A stretch of DNA of 64,000 bases from Avena insularis (Eukaryota; Streptophyta; Magnoliopsida; Poales; Poaceae): assembly GCA_023614405.1 (NCBI GenBank), contig CM042689.1, forward strand, positions 275,473,533-275,537,532. Reading direction: 5' to 3'. The notes beneath the pieces were generated by a model. The model worked only from the letters and a program-made list of their open reading frames with translations. It searched no databases and had not been told where the DNA came from. Of this stretch, positions 1 to 10,134 are shown piece after piece. Both the position numbers and the translations under genes were made by a program. Position 1 is the stretch's first letter. Each line of letters opens with the position of its first letter.

Positions 1-554
1 GAGAGTCGGACTCCAATTGTGTCCAAGTAGCCATGAGCCTGCGGGGTCACACACTTAAGAGCAGGAGCAAGTTCGGATTGGATCTGAACCTGTAATCTGG
101 TTGGGTTGGACCTAAACCTGATTAGGGCTGAGTTAGTGAGTTGGACTCGCGGTGACTAGTGTTATATGGGCTTTAGTGAATGGGTCACGCGAGCAAAGCC
201 CACGTTCACTCCCTATATATAGTGGAGCACCTTAACCCAAAAAGGTTAATCGTTGTTCGGTTAGGTCATTCCATGTGTTGGAAACCCTAGCTCCACAGCA
301 GTCCAGCCGCCGTAACGAACCTAGCAGTTCGCCGCCGGCGCTCCTCCTTGTACGTGTGGATACCAGCAGAGGTGTTGTGCGATCAGCACTAGGACGATCG
401 GATCGTGAGGACTACACTGCATCAACTGACGCGCTTCATCGGTAATCCGCAACCGCGCGTCTAGTGGTAAACCTCGTGGCCTTCTACCTCAGCTAGATCT
501 TGGGATCACCATGTTAGAGGAAAAAGTTTTGTTTTATCTCTGCGTGGCCCAACA
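1..554 (+). repeat. Copia-1 5' LTR (3' part only)
   Basis: This matches the end of the 3' LTR at 6558-7110 almost base for base and ends in CCCAACA directly before a tRNA primer site. It contains a TATA box and a small perfect stem TTAACC/GGTTAA at about 232-249, just downstream of the expected transcription start. Confidence 0.95.
214..222 (+). promoter_or_regulatory. Copia-1 LTR TATA box
   Basis: TATATATAG lies in the 5' LTR and is conserved at 6771-6779 in the 3' LTR. Its place about 340 bp before the LTR end fits the U3/R boundary of a Copia promoter. Activity is inferred from sequence only. Confidence 0.6.
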
Positions 555-555
555 G

Positions 556-567
556 TGGTATCAGAGC
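556..567 (+). other. Copia-1 primer-binding site
   Basis: TGGTATCAGAGC begins one base after the LTR end. This is the usual plant Copia primer site, complementary to the 3' end of initiator methionine tRNA. Confidence 0.95.
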
Positions 568-1820
568 GATAGCTTCTGGTTTTAGGCTCGAGATCTCGCA
601 TATGTGATATGCGGTAGGCTATAGATGAGATCTATGTGCTGTTTTGGTGGTCGATCTATGAGATAGATCGGTTTTGTACGAAGTTGATTGGATCAACTGT
701 ACTCGGGGAATGGTAGATCTGATTTCCATGATCATACTGCTGAGGTCGTGGAACGACATACCCCTACCGGTCGGCTTCCGCCATCGGGGTAGACTGTGAC
801 ACGTAAATCCAGAAGCGGTGATCGAAGATCAAAGAGTTTGATCGAATCGGAACGATGGTCGGAATCCATGTCCGGACCGCCGGCTTCACCCTGTCGTAGC
901 GCCTTAGATGTCGTTGCGAGTTTCACAACGCCGGTAGATATTGTATCTATGCATAACTTGTTTTTGCAGGAAGTTGTGAATGGTATGGTTCATGTGCATG
1001 TGATGTATGTGTGTAATCCATACGTGATCTGCGAATCACGGGTTTTTGTCGATATTTGGAGCCTAGGTGCTGTCATTTTATTGTATAACGACCTGCGTGT
1101 CGGATTCTCTATGTAATTTACTTTACTAAGCTAGTGTAGCTGTTTGGAGAACCCGGAAGGCATGCAAGGCATTGTACATGTCGGCGACATGGAGTAAGAC
1201 GGCAAGTGACAAGAGTTGGCACGGGTCGTATTACAGGCTTTGTGGAGATGGAGATCGCCATGAAGAGAGCCATACCATTTCACATTATAATTGCTTTATT
1301 TTGTGTCATTGTTATGTCTCTGTTTTACCTCTATTAGATAGTCGGTAAAATTTAATCCCGCAAAGAAGGTCTAGTCGGTTTTCCCGCCAGTGTTTGCACC
1401 ATCACAAGTCGGACATTTTTGGTAGTGGGCTCATAAAATTGAGGTGCTGCCAATTCTTTCCGACTAGGTGGGTTCGAGTCGGACTCTTACTGCAGAAACA
1501 CTCGGTAAGCTAGACGGGTCTATCACAACGGTTGTGGGACTCGGGGAAAAGTCGGATGGGAGCCGGGGCATGTGATGCCACCCGTCCAACAGGAGTCGCA
1601 TGAGATGCGATTGACAAGGAGTTGTCTACCTAGATCACTTGGTGGCTAGCGGTGATGATAAAGCTCACTAGCCGACTTGCTTATTTAGGATCCTGAATCA
1701 CTAAGCAACCATCGGAGGGGTGTTGGTTCTAGTGGGAGCATAAAATATTAAAATGTTTAATATGCTTGCTCTTTTATGAATACATGTCTTAAGTGTTTTG
1801 CATATTTTCTGTTGTAGATC
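568..1820 (+). other. Copia-1 untranslated leader
   Basis: About 1.25 kb separate the PBS from the gag start. I find no conserved protein in it. The short frames are uninterrupted by chance and show no family motif. This is the normal place for packaging and dimerisation signals, but none can be assigned here. Confidence 0.7.
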
Positions 1821-2700
1821 ATGGCACCAAGTAGCAGTCACTCTCAGATATCCGGTTTTGCGTTGAGAACTATCCTTGAGAAAGATAAACTGAACGACAC
1901 TAATTTTACCAACTGGTATCAAAATCTGAGAATTGTTCTCAAACAAGAAAAGAAGGACCATGTCCTAGACAACCCACTTCCAGATGAGCCGAATGAGAAT
2001 GCGACTGTCACAGCCACCAATGCCTACCGTCGGTCTAAGGATGAGTCCACGAATATTAGCTGTGTTATGCTTGCTCACATGGAACCGGACTTGCAAAAAC
2101 AGTTCGAGCATGTTGAGGCCTACGATATGATCGAAAGCCTCAAAAGTATGTTCGAGCTCGGTGAAGACTGAGAGGTATCAAGTCTCTCAGGCTTTGCTGA
2201 GTTGCAAGCTTAAGGATGGTGATCCACTGAGTCCGCATGTGATCAAAATGGTTGGTTACGTGCAGTCTCTAGAGAGGCTTGGCTACCCCATAAGCGAAGA
2301 GTTCGCTACGGATATAATTCTGAACTCTCTTCCTAGTGCATATGGGCAGTTCATTTCGAACTACCACATGCATGGTATGGATAAGAAGCTCACTGAATTG
2401 CATGGGATGCTCAAGCAGGCAGAGGCGGATCTCAAGAAGGGCACCAGTCAAGTGTTGATGGTGCAGAATAAGGCTAAGTTCAAGAAGAGTTCTTGGACTA
2501 AGAAGAAGGCTAAGTCAGGAGGAAAGCAGGCTCAGGACCCGGTCCCAAGCGCTTCCTCAGGGACTAAGCCATCTCTTTCAGCCGGATCCACTTGCTTCTC
2601 TTGCCAAAGGCGGATGGCCCTTTGGAAGAGGAACTGCAGCATGTACTTGGCCGACAAAGCCAAGAGTGGAGGTATGACTTCCGACTCAGGTACACTTGTT
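1821..2700 (+). pseudogene. Copia-1 gag (capsid/nucleocapsid), frameshifted
   Basis: This region encodes the structural protein of the virus-like particle. It opens with ATG and then a typical Copia gag beginning (RTILEKDKLNDTNFTNWYQN), followed by the conserved LRIVLKQEKK stretch and the HGMLKQAE region. The frame changes near 2160: the first part ends at a TGA at 2169-2171, and the second part continues in another frame through 2799. The C-terminal zinc knuckle is damaged. CFSC and a downstream C remain, but the histidine of the CX2CX4HX4C pattern is lost in a local scramble. Binding of element RNA by the product is therefore doubtful. A Lys-rich segment precedes the knuckle, as in related elements. 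Confidence 0.9.
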
Positions 2701-3237
2701 TGCAATGTTATAGACATATATCTTGCTGATCCACCTAATAGTTCTTGGGTATATGATACCGGATCAGTTATTCACATCTGCAACTCGTTGCGAGGGTAGG
2801 AACTAGGAGGCGTAGCAAGAGGAGGTTAATATTCGAGTCGGCAACAAAGCAAGAGTTGCTGCGTTGGAAGTCGGCACGATGCAACTTCATTTACCTTCCG
2901 GATTCATTATGGAACTGAATAATTGTTATTATGTTCTAGTGCTCAGTCGAAACATTATTTCTGCTTCATGTTTGATGAGGCAAGGCTATGAGTCGAATAT
3001 CAAGAATAATGGTTGTTCTTTGTATTTGAATGATATGTTTCACGGCTGTGCACCCGTCGAGGATGGGTTATTTATTTTGAATCTTGATGGTGAGTCGGTT
3101 TATAACATAAATGTTAAAGGTTGAAACCAAATGATCTGAATATGACTTACTTTTGGCCTTCGGCTTGGTCATATAAGTTGGAAAGCATGAAGAAGCTCCA
3201 TGATGATGGACTCTAACCCGTTCGACTTAGTCGTTCG
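2701..3237 (+). pseudogene. Copia-1 aspartic protease and pre-integrase region, broken
   Basis: The protease cleaves the polyprotein. The active-site motif WVYDTGS is visible, with the catalytic Asp at 2755-2757, followed by the usual H-x-C. A stop follows soon after (2797-2799). A second frame at 2864-3124 carries the rest of the protease fold (LPSGF, then ISASCLMRQG) and reaches the GAG-pre-integrase zone, where another stop occurs. The histidine/cysteine zinc site that normally opens integrase is poorly preserved at 3130-3300. The part is recognisable but cannot be read through. Confidence 0.85.
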
Positions 3238-4170
3238 AGACATCGAATCTTGCCTACTCGGCAAAATGACCAAGACACCTTTTGCAAGAGTTGCAAAAGG
3301 CGTCCGACTTGTTGGGACTAGTACATAGTGATGTATGTGGACCAATGAGCACACGACCCGAGGGTGGTTATGAGTACTTCATTACCTTCACGATGATTTG
3401 AGTAGGTATGGATATATCTACTTGATGAAACATAAGTCGGAAGCCTTTGAAAAGTTCAAAGAATTCCAGAATGAAACCTGAGAATCAACTCGGCAAGAAA
3501 ATAAAGTTTCTTGATCCGGACCGAGGAGGTGAGTACATGAGCCATGAGTTTGATGACCATCTGAAAAGTTGTGGAATAGTTCCTCAACTTACTCCGCCAG
3601 AGCATACAAAGGAATGGTGTTTGGAAAGGCGGAATCGGACCTTATTGGACATGGTACGATCAATGATGAGTCAGACAGATCTGCCTTTATCATTTTGGGG
3701 TTATTGTCTAGAAAAGCGTTCACACTAAACAAAGTACCATCAAAATCGGTAGAAGACACGCATGAGATGTGGACAGGCAAAAAGCCAAGTTTGTCTTTTC
3801 TTAAGATTTGGGGTTGTGAAGCTTTGTCAGCGACTCGGTCGGACAAGCTTACATCCTAGTCGGATAAGTGTATTTTCGTGGGGTATCCGAGGGAAACCTT
3901 GGATTACTACTTCTACAATCGAGAAGAGGGCAAAGTGTTTGTCGCTCGGAACGGTGTCTTCCTTGAGAAAGAGTTTCTCAGTCGGGGAGTAAGTGGGAGC
4001 ACGGTGCATCTCGAAGAAATTCGAGAGGAACCGGCTAGTAGCGAGTCGGCAAAACCTTGGAGGTTGAGCCGGCATTGGCAAAGCACCTATACTACGAAGA
4101 TCGGCAAGATTACGGCGTTCGTGATGTGTTCTTAGGCAGTGATGAGCCGGCAAATTATTCGGAAGCGATG
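3238..4170 (+). pseudogene. Copia-1 integrase, multiply frameshifted
   Basis: This is the DDE-type enzyme that inserts element cDNA. The three acidic positions can be located: the first Asp in HSDVCGP (3330-3332), the second in LDPDRGGEY (3519-3521), and the Glu in LERRNRTLLD (around 3620). Between them the reading frame changes at least three times, for example near 3400, 3460 and 3720. The sequence then passes through the usual W-G-C-E-A stretch of the integrase C-terminus (about 3800) into a variable linker. The linker joins the RT frame near 4140 (ANYSEAMVGSDSESW). Confidence 0.85.
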
Positions 4171-5110
4171 GTGGGATCTGATTCTGAGTCATGGCTTGGA
4201 GCCATGAGATCCGAGTTAAAGTCCATGGATGAAAATCAAGTTTGGAACTTGGTTGATCTGCCAGACGGTGCAAGACCCGTCGAGTGCAAATGGGTCTTTA
4301 AGAAGAAAACTGATATGGATGGAAATGTTTCCGTCTATAAAGCACGCCTTGTCGCGAAAGGGTTCCGACAAGTTCAAGGAGTTGATTACGACGAGACTTT
4401 CTCGCCCGTAGCGATGCTTAAATCAGTTCGGATCATGTTAGCTATAGCGGCCTATTTCGACTACGAGATATGGCATATGGATGTCAAAACGGCTTTCCTT
4501 AACGGAAATTTAACCGAGGACGTGTATATGATACAGCCCGAGGGTTTTGTCGATCCGGCTAATGCTGACAAGGTGTGCAAACTTCAGAAATCCATTTATG
4601 GGTTGAAGCAAGCATCTCGGAGTTGGAATATTCGCTTTGATGAGGTAGTCAAATCGTTTGGCTTCATCAAGAGTGATCATGATTCTTGTTTATACAAGAA
4701 GTTTAGTGGGACAAAGTAAATTTTCTAATCTTATATGTGAATGACATATTACTGATTGGAAATGATGTCCAGATGTTGCAAGAAACCAAGGAATCATTGG
4801 AAAGGAGTTTCTCAATGAAAGACTTGGGTGAGGCAACATACATCCTCGGAATCCGGATCTATAGAGATAGATCAAGGAGGCTCATTGGATTGAGTCAGAG
4901 TACTTATTTGGACAAAGTGTTGAAGAAGTTCAACATGGAATCGTCTAAGAAGGGGTTCTTACCGATGTCCCATGGTGTAAAACTTAGCAAGACTCAGTGT
5001 CCTTCGACAACTGATGAGCGAAGTCGGATGAGTGCGATTCCATATGCTTCTGCAGTCGGATCCATCATGTACGCCATGATTTGTACTAGGCCGGATGTTT
5101 CCTATGAGTG
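4171..5110 (+). pseudogene. Copia-1 reverse transcriptase with YVND active site
   Basis: RT copies element RNA into cDNA. The Copia RT signatures appear in order: [61 protein letters not shown], then the catalytic loop. The loop reads L-Y-V-N-D (4731-4745) instead of L-Y-V-D-D. The first catalytic Asp codon GAT has become AAT. A one-base shift just upstream puts a TAA at 4717-4719, and another shift near 5110 separates RT from RNase H. Either the catalytic change or the shifts alone would inactivate the enzyme. Confidence 0.93.
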
Positions 5111-5712
5111 TTGTGAGCAGATACCAGGCTGATCCTAGAGAGATCCACTGGACAGCGGCTAAAAATATCCTAAAGTACTTGAGAAGGACTAAGGATATGT
5201 TCTTGGTTTATGGTGGTGAAGATGAACTCAGTGTAAAGGGTTACACGGATGCGAGTTATCTTACCGACTCTGATGATTCTCGTTCACAATCCGGATACGT
5301 GTTTATTATAAACGGAGGTGCTGTGAGCTGGAAGAGTTCCAAGCAAGAGACTGTGTCTGCATCTACAACAGAGGCTGAGTATATTGCCGCCTCAGAGGCA
5401 GCAAAGGAAGCTATTTGGATGAGGAATTTCCTCATGGATCTTGGTGTGGTTCAGGGCTCGTCCAATCCGTTGGACGTGTATTGTGACAACAATGGTGCTA
5501 TTGCACAAGCCAAGGAACCTAGACAGCACTAGAAGAACAAGCACATACTCATGTGGTACCACCTGATTCGCCAGTTCGTGGATCAGGGTGATATCAAGTT
5601 ATGCAAGGTACACACGGATGCAAATATTACGGATCCGTTGACAAAACCGTTACCACAGCCGAAGCATGAGGTGCACCTGAGAGCCATGGGCATTAGATGC
5701 TTAGACATATGA
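5111..5712 (+). pseudogene. Copia-1 RNase H, one internal stop
   Basis: RNase H removes the RNA strand of the RNA:DNA hybrid. The Copia-type domain is clear: GYTDASY, SGYVF, WKSSKQETVSASTTEAEY, AKEAIW, YCDNNGAI, then TDPLTKPL near the end. A TAG at 5530-5532 interrupts the frame. The remainder continues in the same frame to the TGA at 5710-5712, just before the PPT. Apart from this stop and the frameshift at its left border, the domain is well preserved. Confidence 0.9.
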
Positions 5713-5733
5713 TGTCGGAAGATTGACTCTAGT

Positions 5734-5746
5734 GCAAGTGGAAGAC
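5734..5746 (+). other. Copia-1 polypurine tract
   Basis: GCAAGTGGAAGAC abuts the 3' LTR. Its purine-rich character and place match the plus-strand primer of reverse transcription. Confidence 0.8.
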
Positions 5747-7110
5747 TATTGGGAATATGCCCTAGAGGCAATCATGTATGATGATACTTCCCATTGTATT
5801 CATAAAGATATTAAGTAGTCCTTGTATAAACATCTGATGTGTATCATTGAATATGTGATTCGGTTGTGGAACTATGCATTCATGTTGTTTGTACTAAATA
5901 TCCTTGGTCATTGAGGTTGTGCTGGACACACAACTTAGACCAATGTGAAAGTTGGCTTGATGACTCGGTTCCACTTGTCATGGGCATGGAGATGCTATTC
6001 AAACTTACACAGACTAGGCTAAAGAGTTCAGCGAGTCGGATTGGCCCACATTGAGGTACAACGAACTAGCTGTCATTTGTATATCTCAATCAATGTAATC
6101 CTTAGACCTGAGGTTATTGCATAGTCCGAGTTGAGGATCACCGACTTAGGTTCTGTCAAACGCTGATCCGTAACTGGGCAGTTATAAAGACATGATTCGG
6201 GTCGACTGAGAATCAAGCTGCGTGATGTGAATAACCAAGATGGGATTTTGCCCCTCCACTCGGAGAGATATTCTCTGGGCCCTCTCGTGAGATATGATTC
6301 GGAAAGCATGGCCATGAACGACTCGGTTAAGTGTTAACCGAGGCGATCGACTAAGAGTTAGTCGGGTGAATCACTTATCTCGGATCGAGAAGAGAGTCGG
6401 ACTATTTAAAGGATGACATATATTCGCCTATAGTCTGACAATGTATATCGTGAGGGAAAAGGGACTCAGACGTAAGTCGCATTGGAAAGGCAAGTCGTCA
6501 TGACTCTTTAGTACTTGGGAATGCGTTACGCTAGGAGCCGCTACCGACTGATCGATTGAGAGTCGGACTCCAATTGTGTCCAAGTAGCCATGAGCCTGCG
6601 GGGTCACACACTTAAGAGCAGGAGCAAGTTCGGATTGGATCTGAACCTGTAATCTGGTTGGGTTGGACCTAAACCTGATTAGGACTGAGTTAGTGAGTTG
6701 GACTCGCGGTGACTAGTTTTATATGGGCTTTAGTGAATGGGTCGCGCGAGCAAAGCCCACGTTCACTCCCTATATATAGTGGAGCACTTTAACCCAAAAA
6801 GGTTAATCGTTGTTCGGTTAGGTCATTCCATGTGTTGGAAACCCTACCTCCTGGTGATCCGGCCGCTGTAACGAACCTAGCAGTTCGCCGCCGGCGCTCC
6901 TCCTTGTACGTGTGGATACCAGCAGAGGTGATGTGCGATCAGCACCAGGACGATCGGATCGTGAGGACTGCACTGCATCAACTGACGCGCTTCATCAGTA
7001 ATCCGCAACCGCGCGTCTAGTGGCAAACCTCGTGGCCTTCTACCTCAGCTAGATCTTGGGATCACCATGTTAGAGGAAAAAGTTTTGTTTTATCTCTGCG
7101 TGGTCCAACA
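5747..7110 (+). repeat. Copia-1 3' LTR (1364 bp)
   Basis: It runs from TATTGGGAATATGCCC (an ancestral TG now reads TA) to GGTCCAACA. Its last part duplicates window positions 1-554. Its promoter TATA box is at 6771-6779. The flanking base run GAAAC at 7111-7115 would be the expected target duplication, but the left copy is outside the window. Confidence 0.93.
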
Positions 7111-7948
7111 GAAACTTCATTATAAACTAGGCACTTGCCCAGGGGAGGCCAATTGCAACTTGAATATAACCGGGGGACCTTGTTGAGTTTGCACATATTG
7201 GCAGGGGGAGGCCAGTCGCAACTTGCTTGTAAAACTAGATGAATTTTTTGATTGCAACTACCGGTATTTTTTCTTTTTCTTTTTCTTTTTTTATTTGTTT
7301 TGTTATTTGCGAAGTAAAGTATTTTTAAATTTTTTTCCATTTATGTTGTTAGACTTCAATCATACAAATTGTTGAAATAGGAGTCGTGTATATTATGTTT
7401 ATTTTTGACAAGAAAGAGGTGAACAAGGAAAGTGTCCTAAGGATACAATAATAGTTGCATAAAAGGAAAAAAATCATATTTCAATTTTATACAATGATAT
7501 CTACGGTATAAACATTCATGATCTTTTTTTAGAAAATGTTTTTGTTTTATATTTTTATCATATTTAATAAGACAATATTCACCATAGAACTTTTTTATGC
7601 ATATATTATGTGTGAGACCAAAATGTCAATGGCCTTTTTACGACCGCGGAGGGTGGCTAGGAAGCGAGCTCGGTGGATGTCCCGATGGTGACAACGACCG
7701 GCATGCAGGAGGTGTCCGAGACAGGCGCGGGCGGAGGATGTGCAGGCGGAGCGCGACCTTTTCATCTCTTTCTGTATTTTATTCTTTTGTTTACCTCAAT
7801 TCTTTTCTGAAAATGAAGTGATATGCAATTTTGCTTTCAAGTGAGCTCCATAGAAACATTATGTGCATATTTTACCTTTTTTTTTGGAAATAATCATGCT
7901 AAATAAGATGTTTAAAAAGGAATTTCCCATGTATTTTGAAAAAAATTG
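7111..7948 (+). other. Non-coding interval, no gene recognised
   Basis: I see no gene here. There is a diverged direct repeat (GGGGAGGCCAATTGCAACTTG at about 7143 and a related copy at about 7205) and a T/C-rich tract at about 7265-7295. The rest is AT-rich. The open frame at about 7597-7821 has no recognisable protein signature. Confidence 0.6.
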
Positions 7949-7950
7949 TA

Positions 7951-8071
7951 CTCTCTCCCATTCAAATTAATTGACAGAAGTTTATTTAGATTTAAATGTA
8001 TCTAGCACTAAAACATGGCTAAATTCATTCAAATTTAGACAAATTTAAGTCAATTAATTTAGAGAGAGTGG
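7951..8071. mobile_element. Stowaway-like MITE, about 121 bp
   Basis: The left end CTCTCTCCCATTCAAATTAA and the right end (reverse complement CCACTCTCTCTAAATTAA) form terminal inverted repeats. Both share the AATTAATTGAC core. The unit is flanked by TA on both sides (7949-7950 and 8072-8073), as for Tc1/mariner-derived Stowaway elements, and it has no coding capacity. The outermost bases are diverged, so exact ends may be off by a few bases. Confidence 0.72.
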
Positions 8072-8117
8072 TATGTTTTTCACCTATAAATGGAGACAAG
8101 TTTTAGGTGTGGGACCG

Positions 8118-8125
8118 TATATATT
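8118..8125 (+). promoter_or_regulatory. TATA-box-like site upstream of exon-like sequence
   Basis: TATATATT lies 45 bp after the MITE and about 130 bp before an ATG in good plant context (GCGATGG, 8256). The purine-rich stretch between them resembles a 5' UTR. This is the only promoter-like arrangement outside the retroelements. Confidence 0.4.
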
Positions 8126-8255
8126 GCTCGTCCTGTTTTTTAGGCCGTGTGTCCAATGTGTATACTGTTTCAAAAGTGAAGTGGGAGAGCAGATAGCTAC
8201 GGAGATAGAGGAGAAAGAAGGAAGGACACGGAAGCGAGACGAGGAAGAGGACGCG

Positions 8256-8454
8256 ATGGGCGCCGGAGCAGCGCCAGCGACAGGTGCGGCAGCATCGGTA
8301 GCAAGGAGCGAGGCTGCACCAACCGCCATGGAAGCAGCAAGGTCAACCCAAACGGGCGCCTGTGTGGCGACCGCCAAGGGCGCGGCGGCGACTTCCGCGA
8401 CAGCGCTCTGCTCCGACCTCCTCCAGCTGCGGCCGGGTAGCTCTCAGTTACAAG
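8256..8454 (+). CDS. Putative first exon of a disrupted host gene (function unknown)
   Basis: An open frame begins at ATG in GCGATGG context and encodes about 66 residues rich in Ala, Ser and Thr. No family is recognised. It ends at a consensus plant splice donor, CAAG|GTATGT (8454/8455), after 199 coding bases, leaving one base of a split codon (phase 1). The segment is GC-rich while the following 180 bases are AT-rich, as expected at an exon/intron border in a grass gene. Copia-2 inserts 180 bp downstream. The next exon-like segment (15392-15600) needs exactly a phase-1 donor. The composition could also arise by chance or be a captured gene fragment, so this call is tentative. Confidence 0.35.
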
Positions 8455-8632
8455 GTATGTGCTAATTCAATCTCACACGTATCCCCCATTTTCAAGATTC
8501 ATTTTTGTGTGCAGAGATTGGTATGTATACCAAATACCGAGTCAAATTAACTCGCGAATGGATCTTATCGTTCATGATTTTATCCAAAGAAGAGTGTAGT
8601 AAGGGCGGGTTCATGAATTCGTTCTTGGATCT
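8455..8632 (+). other. Putative intron sequence before the Copia-2 insertion
   Basis: AT-rich sequence starts with GTATGT and runs to the Copia-2 target site. A possible alternative acceptor (GTGTGCAG) occurs at about 8508-8515. It opens no long frame. Confidence 0.3.
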
Positions 8633-8637
8633 TATTG
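8633..8637. repeat. Target-site duplication TATTG, left of Copia-2
   Basis: TATTG precedes the LTR start TGTTGG and recurs exactly after the other LTR at 14943-14947. Confidence 0.95.
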
Positions 8638-9580
8638 TGTTGGAAATATAAGCAATAATCCATATGATTTAATCCGAATAATAAACTGATAAAACATGAT
8701 CATATAAACGGTACTAAAACCAATTATGCAGATCAACAAAGTAGATGAACAGATTACATCTATAGGAGATAAACCTATCACATCTACAGCAAACGCTAGA
8801 ACAGAGAACTCTAGCATAATCCGAAAAAGACAGTTGAGTATCACGCATGAGTAGGTGAATAGCAACCGCAGTTGCAGCAATGTCGCCCATGTTGAGGTTG
8901 TCGAAGAGGTCGCCGACGTCCGGAAGAAGTCGTTGGAACTCGTCGTCAGACGACGTCGTGGTTACCGATGAGTCGCGCTTGGCGCTCCCCAAAACCTGAT
9001 CGCCTCACCCGTGCAGAGTTCACGAGGCGGGTTCCGAGCCCTCTTGTCCCGATCTGCGGTGCACGCCGCAAGCGAGATGGGGAAGACGGCGACGGCGCGC
9101 AAGGTTCGGAGGTAGGCGGCGTGTGGATTGATTCCGTGCCGATTAGGTTTAGCCGGACGCTTATATAGTGCAGGTTAGGAGGATCGTGGGCTTACAGCCC
9201 GTCGAGTCGATAGATCCACGTCCATAAAAACTGGAAACGGCTGTAATCAACGCGTCCGTTAATGACTCATAATCAGTTTTCCCAACAGGCAAAATAAAGC
9301 TCGGCTCGACGAGATTCCCGGAACCAGCTGTTGTGTGAGCGAGGCGTGGCGTATGGCGGCGTCGGAGGAGGAGTGCGCGAGGGCTACTCTTCTTGTCACA
9401 CCTTAGTGAGTGGTGCAACACTCTACTATATAAGGTGGTCCAACTCCCCTTCAACTAGCAGTGTGGGACTAAACTTTAGCACCACTAGCACAACCATATG
9501 CTGCCATGCATAAGTGAGCCAAAGAGAATTTCAGAATTTGTCTAATGGGCCAATAGCCCAATATACACCAAATTCCAACA
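8638..9580 (-). repeat. Copia-2 3' LTR (943 bp)
   Basis: It begins TGTTGGAAATATAAGC and ends AATTCCAACA on the + strand, and is homologous to 14090-14942. It retains a segment (about 9155-9273, including a + strand TATATAG) that the other LTR lacks. A - strand TATA box lies at about 9424-9433. Confidence 0.95.
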
Positions 9581-9593
9581 ATCCCCCACAAAG
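9581..9593 (-). other. Copia-2 polypurine tract
   Basis: On the - strand this reads CTTTGTGGGGGAT and touches the 3' LTR. The G-run and adjacency identify the plus-strand priming site. Confidence 0.88.
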
Positions 9594-10134
9594 TCTCATT
9601 GGCACAACACAACACTTTTCTTTCAGAACATTGTTTTATATACCGGTGTGTAGTGGAGACTGTTAAGTTGAACTTCCACGTTAAACTTCATGCTACACTA
9701 GCTTGCAACTTGAATAGTGGACTATGCCTTGAACTACAAGTTTTCTGCGCGCTAGTTTCACACAAAATCTAGACCGGTATAGGGCTACCGTCGGCTTCTC
9801 CGCGGTTTGGAGCTTATGCGTCATACTCCAGGGCCTTTCATGAGTTTATTAGAGAGCACCCAACTCTCACGGACTGCGACGTTTGACTGTCAGACTCATA
9901 TAGGTGTATTCCTCAAGAGATGTTCTGCAGGACAACATCTCCGCTTATAAAAAGCCACTTGGAACACATTAAGATAAATATCAACCTGCCATGAAGATTA
10001 AGAGAGTATTGCATCTTTATGGAGATGTAAATATAATATGGGAATACTCTCCTCTCAGCTGACCAACAACTTGTCTCCCAGCTCTAATTCACGGGATCTC
10101 CGATCACATAGAGTGGGTTGCCACTGGGATCAAC
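9594..10134 (-). other. Copia-2 3' untranslated region
   Basis: About 540 bp lie between the pol stop and the PPT. I see no conserved coding sequence. Confidence 0.7.

Larger units (their letters stand above)
1..7110 (+). mobile_element. Copia-1, LTR retrotransposon, truncated by the window start
   Basis: Positions 1-554 repeat at about 6558-7110, so the element is bounded by LTRs, and the left one is cut by the window edge. The order 5' LTR, PBS, gag, protease, integrase, RT, RNase H, PPT, 3' LTR is the Copia order, because integrase precedes RT. The 3' LTR opens with TATTGGGAATATGCCC, one base from the TGTTGG start of BARE/Angela-like grass elements, and ends in CCAACA. The two LTRs differ by a few percent by eye. 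The coding region is broken by several frameshifts and stops, so the copy is defective. The 5-bp target duplication cannot be tested because the left end lies outside the window. Confidence 0.95.

Noticed and set aside
796..1116. 106-codon frame in the Copia-1 leader
   Set aside because: No similarity to a known protein, and its position in the untranslated leader gives no support.
7597..7821. 74-codon frame in the intergenic interval
   Set aside because: No domain, no splice or promoter context, mixed composition.
8968..9168. Short frame in the Copia-2 LTR, with a related one at 14533-14820
   Set aside because: LTR sequence; the two copies are disrupted differently by indels.
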